From NCBI GenBank assembly GCA_021186555.1, contig JAJKFL010000002.1, forward strand, positions 2,426,501 through 2,490,500: 64,000 bases of DNA, in the 5' to 3' direction. The notes below the pieces were generated by a model, which did no database searches, was not told where the DNA came from, and saw only the letters and a list, made by a program, of their open reading frames with translations. Source of the DNA: Reticulitermes speratus. Taxonomy: Eukaryota > Arthropoda > Insecta > Blattodea > Rhinotermitidae. Shown here piece by piece: positions 21,151-32,984 of the stretch; positions within the stretch are counted from its first letter, which is position 1; every line of letters starts with the position of its first letter. The translations under genes and the position numbers were made by a program.

Positions 21151-22322
21151 GGTGTGACTGATTAATGTAGGTAACATGTGACTGATTATGTAGGTATCAT
21201 GTGACTGATTAATGTAGGTAACATGTGACTGATTACTGTAGGTATCATGTGACTGATTACTGTAGTACATGTGACTGATTACTGTATCTGTGACTGATTA
21301 TGTAGGTATCATGTGACTGATTAATGTAGGTATCATGTGACTGATTACTGTTAGGTATCTATGTGACTGATTATGTAGTATCATGTGACTGATTACTGTA
21401 GGTATCATGTGACTGATTACTGTAGGTATCATGTGACTGATTACTGTAGGTATCATGTGACTGATTACTGTAGGTATCATGTGACTGATTACTGTAGGGA
21501 TCATGTGACTGATTACTGTAGGTATCATGTGACTGATTACTGTAGGTATCATGTGACTGATTACTGTAGGTATCATGTGACTGATTACTGTAGGTATCAT
21601 GTGACTGATTACTGTAGGTATCATGTGACTGATTACTGTAGTATCATGTGACTGATTACTGTAGTATCATGTGACTGATTACTGTAGGTATCATGTGACT
21701 GATTACTGTAGGTATCATGTGACTGATTACTGTAGGTATCATGTGACTGATTACTGTAGGTATCATGTGACTGATTACTGTAGGTATCATGTGACTGATT
21801 ACTGTAGGTATCATGTGACTGATTACTGTAGGTATCATGTGACTGATTACTGTAGGTATCATGTGACTGATTACTGTAGGTATCATGTGACTGATTACTG
21901 TAGGTATCATGTGACTGATTACTGTAGGTATCATGTGACTGATTACTGTAGGTATCATGTGACTGATTAATGTAGGTATCATGTGACTGATTACTGAGTA
22001 TCATGTGACTGATTACTGTAGGTATCATGTGACTGATTACTGAGGTATCATGTGACTGATTACTGTAGGTATCATGTGACTGATTACTGTAGGTATCATG
22101 TGACTGATTACTGTAGGTATCATGTGACTGATTACTGCAGGTATCATGTGACTGATTACTGCAGGTATCATGTGACTGATTACTGTAGGTATCATGTGAC
22201 TGATTACTGCAGGTATCATGTGACTGATTACTGTAGGTATCATGTGACTGATTACTGTAGGTATCATGTGACTGATTACTGTAGGTATCATGTGACTGAT
22301 TACTGCAGGTATCATGTGACGA
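21151..22322 (+). repeat. 24-bp minisatellite, about 49 copies
   Basis: The unit is GGTATCATGTGACTGATTAC plus TGTA. The first 250 bases contain many one- or two-base losses and ATTAATG variants, then copies become uniform. A TGCAGG variant appears at 22137-22310. Since 24 is a multiple of three, both strands give periodic open frames of no biological meaning. Confidence 0.95.
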
Positions 22323-23295
22323 GATTAGAGCATAAAACTGACAGCAAGGACGGCGTACTGCAGAACACGTTGTGTTAGCAGTCACATTACTGGATAGAAT
22401 GTGCTTGCACTATTATTATTAATATATGTGTTTTGTTTTGTTTCTTTAGTGTTTTGTCTTGTGTATTTGTACTGTTTTGTATTTTATTTGTGCTTTCGTG
22501 CTCGCTTTATAATTGGCATTTGTGCTTTCCTGCACGTCAATAAATACCCATTGAATTGAATTGAATTATTGTTATACTTGACGTGGAAATACCGCCACAC
22601 ATTGGATCACATTCCTGCTGCAGTTAACTTTCTAGTATAAAAGTGATCTATATATCGGATGGCGATTTATTAGTTTTAATCACATCCCATATGCATATTT
22701 ACCCCAATATTTTAGATACTTTAGAGAACCTTCAAATATTCTAAGGCAATATTAAATACAAAATTAATTACATTTTAATTTTGTTTGAAGTGTAAAGGAA
22801 TAATAAAGTCTCATACGTGCAATTAACGTATGTATGACTCAGAACACTGATCATGCATGGTGCGTCGGTGATATTACAAAGGTTTGTTCGTTTTCTGCGG
22901 TTACCACTATGAATGGTAATAATTCTGCACTTCAAGGAACGCACGCCATCGGAGCTAAATCTGTCGCTAATATACAGACATAAAAATAGTGCGTGTTGTG
23001 TGAAAAGCGGAACGGCTGATCTCAAATACCCGCAGCTTCAGTGTTGTTCTTGACAACAGCCACTAATTCAACATCCTACGAACAACACGACATCTACAGC
23101 ACCACAAGTGTCACGCTCTGCGCACGTTTCGTAACCTCTTCATTGCTTCAGCTAACCGATCACAGCAACAGGATGCATTCAATTAACCAATAACGTCCGC
23201 AAAGCAGCTATTACCCTCGTCACGTCGCATGTCCGTCCGTCTGTACGTAAGCAACAGCGCCACTCTCGCCGAACGGATTGTCGTCGAACTTCATG
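22323..23295. other. Unique sequence with a possible LINE 3' end
   Basis: The T-rich stretch at 22410-22560 ends in AATAAATACCCA and (TTGAA)3, the layout of many Jockey-group LINE 3' ends; no coding part is attached, so this is tentative. Nothing else is recognised up to the next array. Confidence 0.35.
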
Positions 23296-23872
23296 TTTGG
23301 GATTTTTACTAAAATGTGTCGGCACATTCCGATTTTTGTTAAAATGTGTCGGCACATTCCGATTTTTGTTAAAATATGTCGGCACATTCCGATTTTTGTT
23401 AAAATGTGTCGGCACATTCCGATTTTTGTTAAAATATGTCGGCACATTCCGATTTTTGTTAAAATGTGTCGGCACATTCCGATTTTTGTTAAAATGTCGG
23501 CACATTCCGATTTTTGTTAAAATGTGTCGGCACATTCCGATTTTTGTTAAAATATGTCGGCACATTCCGATTTTTTTTAAAATGTGTCGGCACATTCCGA
23601 TTTTTGTTAAAATGTGTCGGCACATTCCGATTTTTGTTAAAATATGTCGGCACATTCCGATTTTTGTTAAAATGTGTCGGCACATTCCGATTTTTGTAAT
23701 GTGTCGGCACATCGATTGTTAATGTCGGCACATTCCGATTTTTGTTAAAATGTGTCGGCACATTCCGATTTTTGTTAAAATGTGTCGGCACATTCCGATT
23801 TTTGTTAAAATGTGTCGGCACATTCCGATTTTTGCCAAAATGTGTCGGCACATTCCGATTTTTGTTAAAATC
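23296..23872 (+). repeat. 30-bp minisatellite, about 19 copies
   Basis: The unit is TGTCGGCACATTCCGATTTT plus TGTTAAAATG. Units with ATATGTCGG and units with ATGTGTCGG alternate in parts (23340-23480). Three disturbed copies occur at 23495, 23697 and 23712. A multiple of three, so all frames stay open. Confidence 0.95.
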
Positions 23873-24695
23873 CAATACAAGTAACAGACAATTTACATTA
23901 TGACCTACGCACATTTACATGATTGGTTGTTACAACGGACACTGGCGATGCTCTCTGTGTGGTACGATCTGAGGCTGAAGAAACAGTTAACTGTTTAAAA
24001 ATTAAGAACTGAGAAAGGCTGTGTTCTCTGCGAGGCTGAGGCAACAACTGACGATGTAAACATCTAAGTCTGTTGCTAAGATACGGAGGCAATAAGACAA
24101 CAAAACAGCGAGATGTCTTACGCCCTAAGGACACATCCTACTGTGTTCATAACATGTACAACATTTCCCTGCTACTAAGAACACAATGCAGTAATTCCCA
24201 AACTAAGTTTTATTAAGCTATTTTGGACAAGACTGAACGCAAAACAAAAACACTATACACAAATGTGCATACTGTGCGGGGACTCACTTTGCAAACTGCT
24301 GGTGACTTTGCTGTTCTATCGAACACAATTTCCACCCATCAATCACAAGCAGGGAAATTTAGCGTATATGGGCTGTCGAACGGTTTACACTACATAACTA
24401 ACATAAATATACAGTGGAAACGACTTTGTGTAGGTCAAACATGGTTGTTGATATGCTAGCTATATTCTGCTGAGTTAGCGATTACACGCATGCGCCTTCC
24501 CGACTACAGGCCTATGTTCTAAATAGTAATACTAGCTGGTGAATGTCAAACAATATTTCGTATCCAAAATTCAGGAAAGTATGGGAACGGGAAACGAGAA
24601 TATATTGTAAAGCGGTCCAGTATAGGCCGGAGCTTGTTTCAAAGAAAGCAGTGAAGTCTGTCAATGAACTGGACTATAAATATGAACCTCTAGCC
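23873..24695. other. Unique sequence
   Basis: No gene recognised. Open frames of about 78 codons at 23898-24134 (minus) and 24223-24459 (plus) have no family resemblance. Confidence 0.35.
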
Positions 24696-24800
24696 GTCCC
24701 GTGGCTCAGGTGGTTGGTTGGTTGGTCGCCGGCTTTGAAAAGAATATTTGCGGACGGAAGTTACCAACACTGTATTACAAAAATACGCCCAAATTAATTT
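24696..24800 (+). mobile_element. SINE-A-related head fragment
   Basis: GCCGTCCCGTGGCTCAGGTGG followed by a (GGTT)n slip and GTCGCCGGC matches the start of SINE-A (GCCGTGCCATGGCTCAGG ... AGTCGCCGGCC). The B box and body are not recognised, so it is either truncated or a distant relative. Confidence 0.45.
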
Positions 24801-25066
24801 ACAAATGCAGGTATATGCCACATAGACACGGCCCTAAAACAGGACCTTACAAGATGGTAACAGAAGATCAGAAACGATGCTTATTGAACGGTTTGAAAAC
24901 CCGCTTACGTTTAGACCTTGCACTTGGACCTCCAGTTAAATTTCCACGTTCTTCTGGTGGGTTTAAGGGAAAGACTGGGCACTAATACCGTGGAAATGGG
25001 AAACGTTTAAGAAGAGTGCTTGCTCTTCATTGGACGTTACTCTTATCCAGTGGGTATAAAACACAT

Positions 25067-25312
25067 ACTAAACTCAGAAGACTGGAGCGGGCTGGACAAA
25101 TCTCCAGGATCGATATATGAAGAAGGCCAAGGATATCTTAGAAGGAAAAATATGTGGTAGTCGACCGGTAGGACAGCCAAAGGACACGTGGATAGACACG
25201 GTGACCGGAGATGTCAGAAAACTGGTAAAGATTTGCATTAGACCGGAAAATTTGGGGAGAGATACTGAGGAGTCTAGAGTTCGAAATTGGGCTGTCACGC
25301 CGTAGTAGTAGT
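25067..25312 (+). pseudogene. LINE 3' coding fragment (LINE-B) ending in a TAG microsatellite
   Basis: The open frame at 25117-25305 reads ILEGKICGSRPVGQPKDTW, then a Trp/Arg-rich end (NLGRDTEESRVRNWAVTP). This follows the pattern of the C-terminal end of insect non-LTR retrotransposon proteins (R-RPVGRP---W, then a W-rich helix). Upstream, in another frame, is the LRRL-RAGQISRI relative of the usual RRLRWAGH motif, so at least one frame change is present. It ends at GCCGTAGTAGTAG, a TAG-repeat tail typical of this group. It is directly followed by a LINE-A fragment. Confidence 0.65.
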
Positions 25313-25334
25313 GGTAGTAGTAGTAACAGTAGTA

Positions 25335-25556
25335 GTTGGAAGACCCAGGCGTAGATGGGAGGATAATATTAAAATGGATCTTCAAGAAGTGGGATGGGGG
25401 GCATGGAGTGGATTGATATGGCTCAGGATAGGGACAGGTGGTGGGCTGTTGTGAGTGCGGTAATGAACCTTCAGGTTCCATAAAACGCGGGGAATTTCTT
25501 GACTAGCTGACGACCTGTTAGCTTCTCAAGAAGGACTCTGCTACATGGAGTTATTT
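25335..25556 (+). mobile_element. LINE-A 3' end
   Basis: It starts within the coding part (GGAAGACCCAGGCGTAGATG; GRPRRRW-type codons) and runs through GGGACAGGTGGTGGGCTG and GCGGGGAATTTCTTGACT to CTACATGGAGTTA. It abuts the TAG tail of LINE-B: an insertion into that microsatellite. Well preserved. Confidence 0.85.
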
Positions 25557-25650
25557 AGTAGTAATAGTAGTCGTATTATTATTATTATTATTATTATTAG
25601 CAGTAGTAGTAGTAGTAGTAGTAGTAGCAGTAGTAGCAACAGCAGCAGGT
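25557..25650 (+). repeat. Trinucleotide microsatellite (TAT)n and (TAG)n
   Basis: Runs of TAT/ATT followed by (AGT)n and AGC triplets. Probably the continuation of the LINE-B tail split by the LINE-A insertion. Confidence 0.85.
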
Positions 25651-26786
25651 ACGAAACATTTCTTTACAAAACAAATGTACTCGAGTATCAAACACGCACC
25701 GTAACAACTGTACGACGTACCTTTTCTTGTGACAGACGATAATGACAAAAGACTGTTCATAACACACAATTCAAACACAACGTAGATGCTTAGCACTTAC
25801 GGCAACATTACGTTACTGACTGCTCCGTCGGGACACCAAACGGACATTACATAAAACCGCTCACAATTCTCCATTATCACAACGGGGCTCAATACAAACA
25901 CCGACAGACACGTGCACACAGGATACTGAACAGCTCTGTCTGTCTAACCCTGCACAGTTTCCAATCGCTTTTGACGTACACACGTATGAAAGACACACAC
26001 AGAACACTAATTATAACAGATGTCTAAAAGACTAAAGCCCTTCAGCACAGTACTGTCTATTTATACACAGTCTCCATCTACATTTCAATTCAAAACTTAG
26101 AAAACTAATATCTAAGACAGTCACAATGCCAAAACCTTGACTACACATTTCGAATTCAATACTTTATTAAACTGCTCTCCTGCGTTAGATGTAACACTAC
26201 TCGCACTGACAAATGCAACTGTCTACATGGTACAACACAATCACTGTAATACAGTAGACGCAGGTACCCTACACATGTAAATATAGAACAAGACGAGACG
26301 TCAGCGTCGTGGGCGTTCGTAGCCTGGCCTGTCATCCTTCCCTCTTGTGTCTTAACCTAAACCAGGAACCTGGCAGACAGCCCTCACACAAACGCCACCC
26401 GCAGCCAAGAACGTGAATGAAGTTGCCATGTTGCATGTTGCTGTCCGGTGATACAGAAACTATTACTTATTGCCGGACTACTCGCCGTAGAGCGGACGAC
26501 ATCATTGCTGCATAGCGACCGATAATGGCGTCCACTCTTCCCTGCTCTGTCCAGCGACATGAAATACACTGTGTATATACTTAGGACCTGTATTACGACA
26601 ACAGCCTTTTCTAAACTCATCGCGATACGGTGTACATAAATGACGTCACAAATGCGTACGGAATGAAGCTTGCATTGTCGATGATGGCAAACATACACTA
26701 CAAACACCTGGCAGGAGTGCAGTCTGTATAGCAGCCACAACCCTGTTACAATAGTACAGTGACAACGGAAAGGACTGATGGAGATT
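25651..26786. other. Unique sequence
   Basis: No gene is recognised. A 145-codon minus-strand frame at 26384-26821 has no known domain and runs into repeat sequence; a chance frame is most likely. Confidence 0.4.
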
Positions 26787-26850
26787 AAATGTATGCAATT
26801 TATTATACCAATGAAATGCATATTATTAGTTACATATGGTTGTTAAACAT
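26787..26850 (-). repeat. Inverted partner of the 30642-30704 tail, flanking the 47-bp array
   Basis: Read on the minus strand (TTTAACAACCATATGTAACT ... TTGGTATAATAAATTG) it matches 30642-30704 at about 86% by my alignment. The two copies face each other across 3.5 kb of satellite. The ribozyme half is absent on this side; the satellite begins where it would be. Confidence 0.8.
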
Positions 26851-29800
26851 GAGTATGCTGCTGGCTGCGATACACAACACAGTATAACACAATGTGCACA
26901 GTATGCTGCTGGCTGCGATACACAACACAGTATAAACAGTGTGCACAGTATGCTGCTGGCTGCGATACACAACACAGTATAACACAGTGTGCACAGTATG
27001 CTGCTGGCTGCGATACACAACACAGTATAAACAGTGTGCACAGTATGCTGCTGGCTGCGATACACAACACAGTATAAACAGTGTGCACAGTATGCTGCTG
27101 GCTGCGATACACAACACAGTATAAACAGTGTGCAGAGTATGCTGCTGGCTGCGATACACAACACAATATAAACACAGTGTGCAGAGTATGCTGCTGGCTG
27201 CGATACACAACACAGTATAACACAGTGTGCACAGTATGCTGCTGGCTGCGATACACAACACAGTATAAACAGTGTGCACAGTATGCTGCTGGCTGCGATA
27301 CACAACACAGTATAACACAGTGTGCACAGTATGCTGCTGGCTGCGATACACAACACAGTATAACACAGTGTGCACAGTATGCTGCTGGCTGCGATACACA
27401 ACACAGTATAAACACAGTGTGCAGAGTATGCTGCTGGCTGCGATACACAACACAGTATAACACAGTGTGCACAGTATGCTGCTGGCTGCGATACACAACA
27501 CAGTATAAACAGTGTGCAGAGTATGCTGCTGGCTGCGATACACAACACAGTATAACACAGTGTGCACAGTATGCTGCTGGCTGCGATACACAACACAGTA
27601 TAAACAGTGTGCAGAGTATGCTGCTGGCTGCGATACACAACACAGTATAAACAGTGTGCAGAGTATGCTGCTGGCTGCGATACACAACACAGTATAAACA
27701 GTGTGCAGAGTATGCTGCTGGCTGCGATACACAACACAGTATAAACAGTGTGCAGAGTATGCTGCTGGCTGCGATACACAACACAGTATAAACAGTGTGC
27801 ACAGTATGCTGCTGGCTGCGATACACAACACAGTATAAACAGTGTGCACAGTATGCTGCTGGCTGCGATGCACAACACAGTATAAACAGTGTGCAGAGTA
27901 TGCTGCTGGCTGCGATACACAACACAGTATAAACAGTGTGCACAGTATGCTGCTGGCTGCGATACACAACACAGTATAAACAGTGTGCAGAGTATGCTGC
28001 TGGCTGCGATACACAACACAGTATAAACAGTGTGCAGAGTATGCTGCTGGCTGCGATACACAACACAGTATAAACAGTGTGCAGAGTATGCTGCTAGCTG
28101 CGATACACAACACAGTATAAACAGTTGCAGAGTATGCTGCTGGCTGCGATACACAACACAGTATAAACAGTGTGCACAGTATGCTGCTGGCTGCGATACA
28201 CAACACAGTAATAAACAGTGTGCAGAGTATGCTGCTAGCTGCGATACACAACACAGTATAAACACAGTGTGCAGAGTATGCTGCTGGCTGCGATACACAA
28301 CACAGCATAACACAGTGTGCAGAGTATGCTGTTGGCTGCGATACACAACACAGTATAAACAGTGTGCAGAGTATGCTGCTGGCTGCGATACACAACACAG
28401 CATAACACAGTGTGCAGAGTATGCTGCTGGCTGCGATACACAACACAGCATAACACAGTGTGCAGAGTATGCTGCTGGCTGCGATACACAACACAGTATA
28501 AACAGTGTGCACAGTATGCTGCTGGCTGCGATACACAACACAGTATAAACATTGTGCACAGTATGCTGCTGGCTGCGATACACAACACAGCATAACACAG
28601 TGTGCAGAGTATGCTGCTGGCTGCGATACACAACACAGTATAAACAGTGTGCACAGTATGCTGCTAGCTGCGATACACAACACAGTATAAACACAGTGTG
28701 CACAGTATGCTGCTGGCTGCGATACACAACACAGCATAACACAGTGTGCAGAGTATGCTGCTGGCTGCGATACACAACACAGTATAAACACAGTGTGCAC
28801 AGTATGCTGCTGGCTGCGATACACAACACAGCATAACACAGTGTGCAGAGTATGCTGCTGGCTGCGATACACAACACAGTATAAACAGTGTGCACAGTAT
28901 GCTGCTGGCTGCGATACACAACACAGCATAACACAGTGTGCAGAGTATGCTGCTGGCTGCGATACACAACACAGCATAAACAGTGTGCAGAGTATGCTGC
29001 TAGCTGCGATACACAACACAGTATAAACACAGTGTGCAGAGTATGCTGCTGGCTGCGATACACAACACAGTATAAACACAGTGTGCAGAGTATGCTGCTG
29101 GCTGCGATACACAACACAGCATAACACAGTGTGCAGAGTATGCTGCTGGCTGCGATACACAACACAGTATAAACAGTGTGCAGAGTATGCTGCTAGCTGC
29201 GATACACAACACAGCATAACACAGTGTGCAGAGTATGCTGCTGGCTGCGATACACAACACAGTATAAACAGTGTGCAGAGTATGCTGCTAGCTGCGATAC
29301 ACAACACAGCATAACACAGTGTGCAGAGTATGCTGCTGGCTGCGATACACAACACAGTATAAACAGTGTGCAGAGTATGCTGCTAGCTGCGATACACAAC
29401 ACAGCATAACACAGTGTGCAGAGTATGCTGCTGGCTGCGATACACAACACAGCATAACACAGTGTGCACAGTATGCTGCTGGCTGCGATACACAACACAG
29501 TATAAACAGTGTGCAGAGTATGCTGCTAGCTGCGATACACAACACAGCATAACACAGTGTGCAGAGTATGCTGCTGGCTGCGATACACAACACAGTATAA
29601 ACAGTGTGCAGAGTATGCTGCTAGCTGCGATACACAACACAGCATAACACAGTGTGCAGAGTATGCTGCTGGCTGCGATACACAACACAGCATAACACAG
29701 TGTGCACAGTATGCTGCTGGCTGCGATACACAACACAGTATAAACAGTGTGCAGAGTATGCTGCTGGCTGCGATACACAACACAGTATAAACATTGTGCA

Positions 29801-30325
29801 GAGTATGCTGCTAGCTGCGATACACAACACAGCATAACACAGTGTGCAGAGTATGCTGCTGGCTGCGATACACAACACAGTATAAACAGTGTGCAGAGTA
29901 TGCTGCTAGCTGCGATACACAACACAGTATAAACAGTGTGCAGAGTATGCTGCTAGCTGCGATACACAACACAGCATAACACAGTGTGCAGAGTATGCTG
30001 CTGGCTGCGATACACAACACAGCATAACACAGTGTGCAGAGTATGCTGCTGGCTGCGATACACAACACAGTACAAACACAGTGTGCACAGTATGCTGCTG
30101 GCTGCGATACACAACACAGTACAAACACAGTGTGCACAGTATGCTGCTGGCTGCGATACACAACACAGTATAACACAGTGTGCACAGTATGCTGCTGGCT
30201 GCGATACACAACACAGTATAAACACAATGTGCAGAGTATGCTGCTGGCTGCGATACACAACACAGTATAACACAGTGTGCACAGTATGCTGCTGGCTGCG
30301 ATACACAACACAGCATAACACAGTG
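26850..30325 (+). repeat. 47-49-bp satellite array, about 73 copies
   Basis: The unit GTGCACAGTATGCTGCTGGC plus TGCGATACACAACACAGTAT ends in AAACAGT, AACACAGT or AAACACAGT, giving 47, 48 or 49 bp. Further variants are CACAGTATG/CAGAGTATG, CTGGCTGCG/CTAGCTGCG and AGTATAA/AGCATAA. From 28,300 on, unit types recur in a fixed order, for example AGCATAACACAGT then AGTATAAACAGT then CTAGCTGCG, which points to a multi-unit repeat. The minus strand has almost no stops in any frame, producing spurious frames up to 841 codons. Confidence 0.96.
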
Positions 30326-30594
30326 ACCCGATCCACCTTGCACTCAGACACGCACTACAGACCTCAACATATAATGCCACAAACTAGAAGTTTCCACTAA
30401 TAGCCGCAACAATAATTTCAGTGTGTATAAATTACGTAAGAAATGTTTCAATCATACTTTAACCAAAACATTTTAACAACAGTACAAGTTGCACCATTTA
30501 TACACAAATTACATCAACAATGCAGCCTACTGCAGACTGTGGAACGTTGTAAATAGCGGCTTGTCACTGGCAGTTGGTTTTAAACTGGCATATT

Positions 30595-30706
30595 GTGCTG
30601 TCTGAAGATGGCACGTTTGTGCCGAAACATGTCGCAGCTACGTGTTTAACAGTCATATGTAACTAATAATGTGCATTTAGTTGGTATAATAAACTGAATA
30701 CATTGA
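30595..30706 (+). mobile_element. Hammerhead-bearing repeat, right flank of the 47-bp array
   Basis: This is a repeat family seen at least three times: here, 26787-26850 (inverted, tail only) and 59612-59708 (inverted). It consists of a ribozyme-like 5' part and an AT-rich tail with AACTAATAATGTGCATTTAG and TTGGTATAATAAACTGA. The family could be a Penelope-like or other ribozyme-carrying retroelement end; no reverse transcriptase is nearby. Confidence 0.6.
30597..30638 (+). ncRNA. Hammerhead-ribozyme-like motif, best preserved in the window
   Basis: Order: GCTGT (30597-30601), CTGAAGA (30602-30608), T, GGCAC-GTTT-GTGCC (30610-30623), GAAA (30624-30627), CATGT, C (30633), GCAGC (30634-30638). 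GCTGT pairs with GCAGC as a 5-bp stem I (one G-U), GGCAC pairs perfectly with GTGCC as stem II, and ACATGT is a self-complementary stem III. C30633 is the predicted cleavage nucleotide in GTC, the preferred hammerhead triplet. One additional T follows CTGAAGA. Established: minimal hammerheads like this are widespread in metazoan Penelope-like elements. Inferred: this copy belongs to such an element. Confidence 0.7.
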
Positions 30707-31327
30707 TCTAAAAAATGCGCGGATAGGACAAGCTTAAAATGATGGAATTTCATTACTATTACTAAACAGCTACAGAAACAATTTACTGTAGTTGGTATGA
30801 AACACAGAAACCTCTTCTACAACAAGTTTCACAATAATCGGCAGTTCTAACGGTCTGTCAGTGTCCCTTTGCGGTACATTTGAACACAGATGTAACAATA
30901 CATTAATGAAACTGCACACGAGGCGTTAAAGATAAGGTGTGAATATGGGAAATATCCACGAAGCAAGTGATTAGTCAACCATTTAAAGCTCAACGTTTTA
31001 CATATCACCTTCTGTAACATGTACAAATTCGCAATATGCCCACTAGAGTGTGCTCGTATATTCAGTATTAGTTTCGTATGACTCTCACAGTCAAAATAAT
31101 TACTGTCACAAGCAGCTTTAACTCACTGCTCTGTGTAGTGTTCTCTGTGAAGTCCGCTCCGCGCTTCCATGTAAAGCGACATACACAGAGCTCCAGGCAG
31201 TACCATTTACATTGCTTCAGAAAGGCATACATGCACCTGACAACCGTCAGCGGCCGCACATTCACGGTCAATACCGACGAGCTAACCTTCACATTACTAA
31301 CCTCGACGGCATAAAATCTACTGTCTC
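30707..31327. other. Unique sequence
   Basis: No gene. Overlapping frames of 74-88 codons at 31068-31513 on both strands show no recognisable domain. Confidence 0.35.
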
Positions 31328-31568
31328 TGTGCACGCCAGAGGTATAGCTGTACTCATTTTTAATGTCGACACTAGGTGGAGCGATGAGTGGTCAGCCACA
31401 CGTCCCGGCCGCTTTATCCTCTGGGAAAGCATCCCCGGTACCTTATAAACAGAAGGCTGGGTGGATGCCAGAACCGATATGAGTGCGTTGGAGAAGATGG
31501 CATCTTTCTCCATACATGAAATCGAAATTCGATTCCTCGGTCGGCCAGCTATCCGACTCCCACAACAA
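31328..31568 (-). mobile_element. SINE-D-related copy, diverged
   Basis: On the minus strand: GTGGGAGTCGGATAGCTGGC (head), a damaged B-box region, GGTACCGGGG, GATAAAGCGGCCGGGACGTG, GACCACTCATCGCTCCACC and GTACAGCTATACCTC. Same order as SINE-D at 61423 with many substitutions; the CCTTTACC tail is missing. Confidence 0.6.
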
Positions 31569-31687
31569 TAGAATGCTACAATAAAATAGCATTACGTAAA
31601 CAAATTTAATCCACTCATTCATTCCCATAACGACACTGTTAAACGAAAAAGCACTACCATCAGTCGGTTGTAAATTTACATTGCCTA

Positions 31688-32115
31688 CTAACTAACTAAC
31701 TAACTAACTAACTACATGGAGCAGAGTCCTTCTTAAGAAGCTAACAGGTCGTCAGCTAGTCAAGAAATTCCCCGCGTTTTGTGGAACCCGAAGGTTCATT
31801 ACCGCACTCACAACAGCCCGCCACCTGTCCCTACCCTAAGCCATATCAATCCAGTCCATGCCCACCATCCCACTTCTTGAACATCCATTTTAATATTATC
31901 CTTCCATCTACGCCTGGGTCTTCCAAGTGGTCTCCTTCCCTCAGGTCTCCCCACCAAAATCCTGTATGCACCTCTCCCCTCACCCATACGTGCTACATGC
32001 CCCGCCCACCTCATTCTTCTTGATGTGATCACCCGAATAATATTTGGTGATGAGTACAGATCATTAAGTTCCTCGTTATGTAGTCTTCTCCTTTGCCTAC
32101 ACATGTAACAAATTA
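31688..32115 (-). pseudogene. LINE-A, longest 3' coding fragment
   Basis: The minus-strand frame includes [58 protein letters not shown] and [12 protein letters not shown]: the C-terminal part of a non-LTR retrotransposon polyprotein beyond the reverse transcriptase palm. The 3' end follows (GCGGGGAATTTCTTGACT to CTCCATGTAGTTAG) and the copy ends in (AGTT)n. It is 5'-truncated. The frame upstream of RRLHNEEL (to 32212) is unrelated. This copy defines the family name LINE-A used here. Confidence 0.88.
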
Positions 32116-32484
32116 ACAACAATACGCACGACTGTATGTTTGACATAAAAAGATGCGATTTGTAGGTTCTCGCGTAACTGCTTGTTTCTTTCATATAATT
32201 TTCGATTTTCAAACCTTTTCATCATTTTAGGCCAGCAAATACAACCTGTTATTAAAACTGTAATAATCGATTCTCCTGTACTGTAAAATAAGAAGAGTTC
32301 CTTCTCCAAATTCTCTCTCCGTCATGGAGATCACCACTGATTGCCTCACCCCAATCACCCAAATCACAGACTCGGACCTCTTAAAGGTCAATTCCTCTGT
32401 CGTATAGCACCTTATGTAAACAAGATGAACTGGTTTGACAGCTAAAACGTCTTGTTACAACAAATCAACACTCTACTGTTAAAC
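32116..32484. other. Unique sequence before a SINE
   Basis: AT-rich; no gene. It ends with ACTCTACTG at 32470-32478, one half of the SINE-B target duplication. Confidence 0.4.
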
Positions 32485-32794
32485 GTAAGGTAAAGCAACC
32501 CCATTACAGGCCTGGACAGGCCCTTAGGGTTCCAGGAGGTTGAGGCTCACAGATTTATAGACAATCGGCACATGAAGGTGGTAAGGTTGTCAGCCCTACG
32601 CACCGACCGCCTTTACCCCCTAGGAAAGATTCCTGGTACTCATTTCTGTTAGAGGACAAGTCGACCCCAGGGCCATAGTGCGACCGAAACGCTTATGTCA
32701 TTGAAAAATTCCAATGACACCATCGGGAATCGAACCCGCGACCTTCCGGCTTGTATCGCAGTGCCTCAACCAACTGCGCCACCGCGTGTCCCAT
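32485..32794 (-). mobile_element. SINE-B with target-site duplication
   Basis: The minus strand gives GACACGCGGTGGCGCAGTTGG (A box), GCGGGTTCGATTCCCGA (B box), the body and GGGGTTGCTTTACC. ACTCTACTG flanks it at 32470-32478 and 32795-32803. Together with 10301 it defines a family length of about 310 bp. Confidence 0.88.
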
Positions 32795-32984
32795 ACTCTA
32801 CTGCCAGCATGAAATTTGTTATTTATTTAAACACAATTTAAATAATAAATTAAGTTGTGCCCTCACGCACGCATGTTGGAGAGCCCCAAGCGCTGCGAAA
32901 ACGCACACTTCACGTATACAGCAGACATCCTAAGGGAATAGAGGTAAAAAAAAGGTATAACTGCCTCTGTACATACCATAGAGG

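Noticed and set aside
21151-23872. Possible CRISPR-like arrays (24- and 30-bp repeats)
   Set aside because: Repeats are head-to-tail without unique spacers, there are no cas genes, and all surrounding elements are eukaryotic.
26384-26821. 145-codon minus-strand frame as a host gene
   Set aside because: No known domain, no supporting splice or promoter structure, and its start lies in the repeat flank. Left as unique sequence.
26826-29355. Minus-strand open frames of 779 and 841 codons with Cys-rich repeats
   Set aside because: They exactly follow the 47-49-bp satellite, overlap in several frames with the same peptide motif, and vanish at the array edges. The repeat unit happens to lack stops on the minus strand. 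No start context, domain or splice signal.
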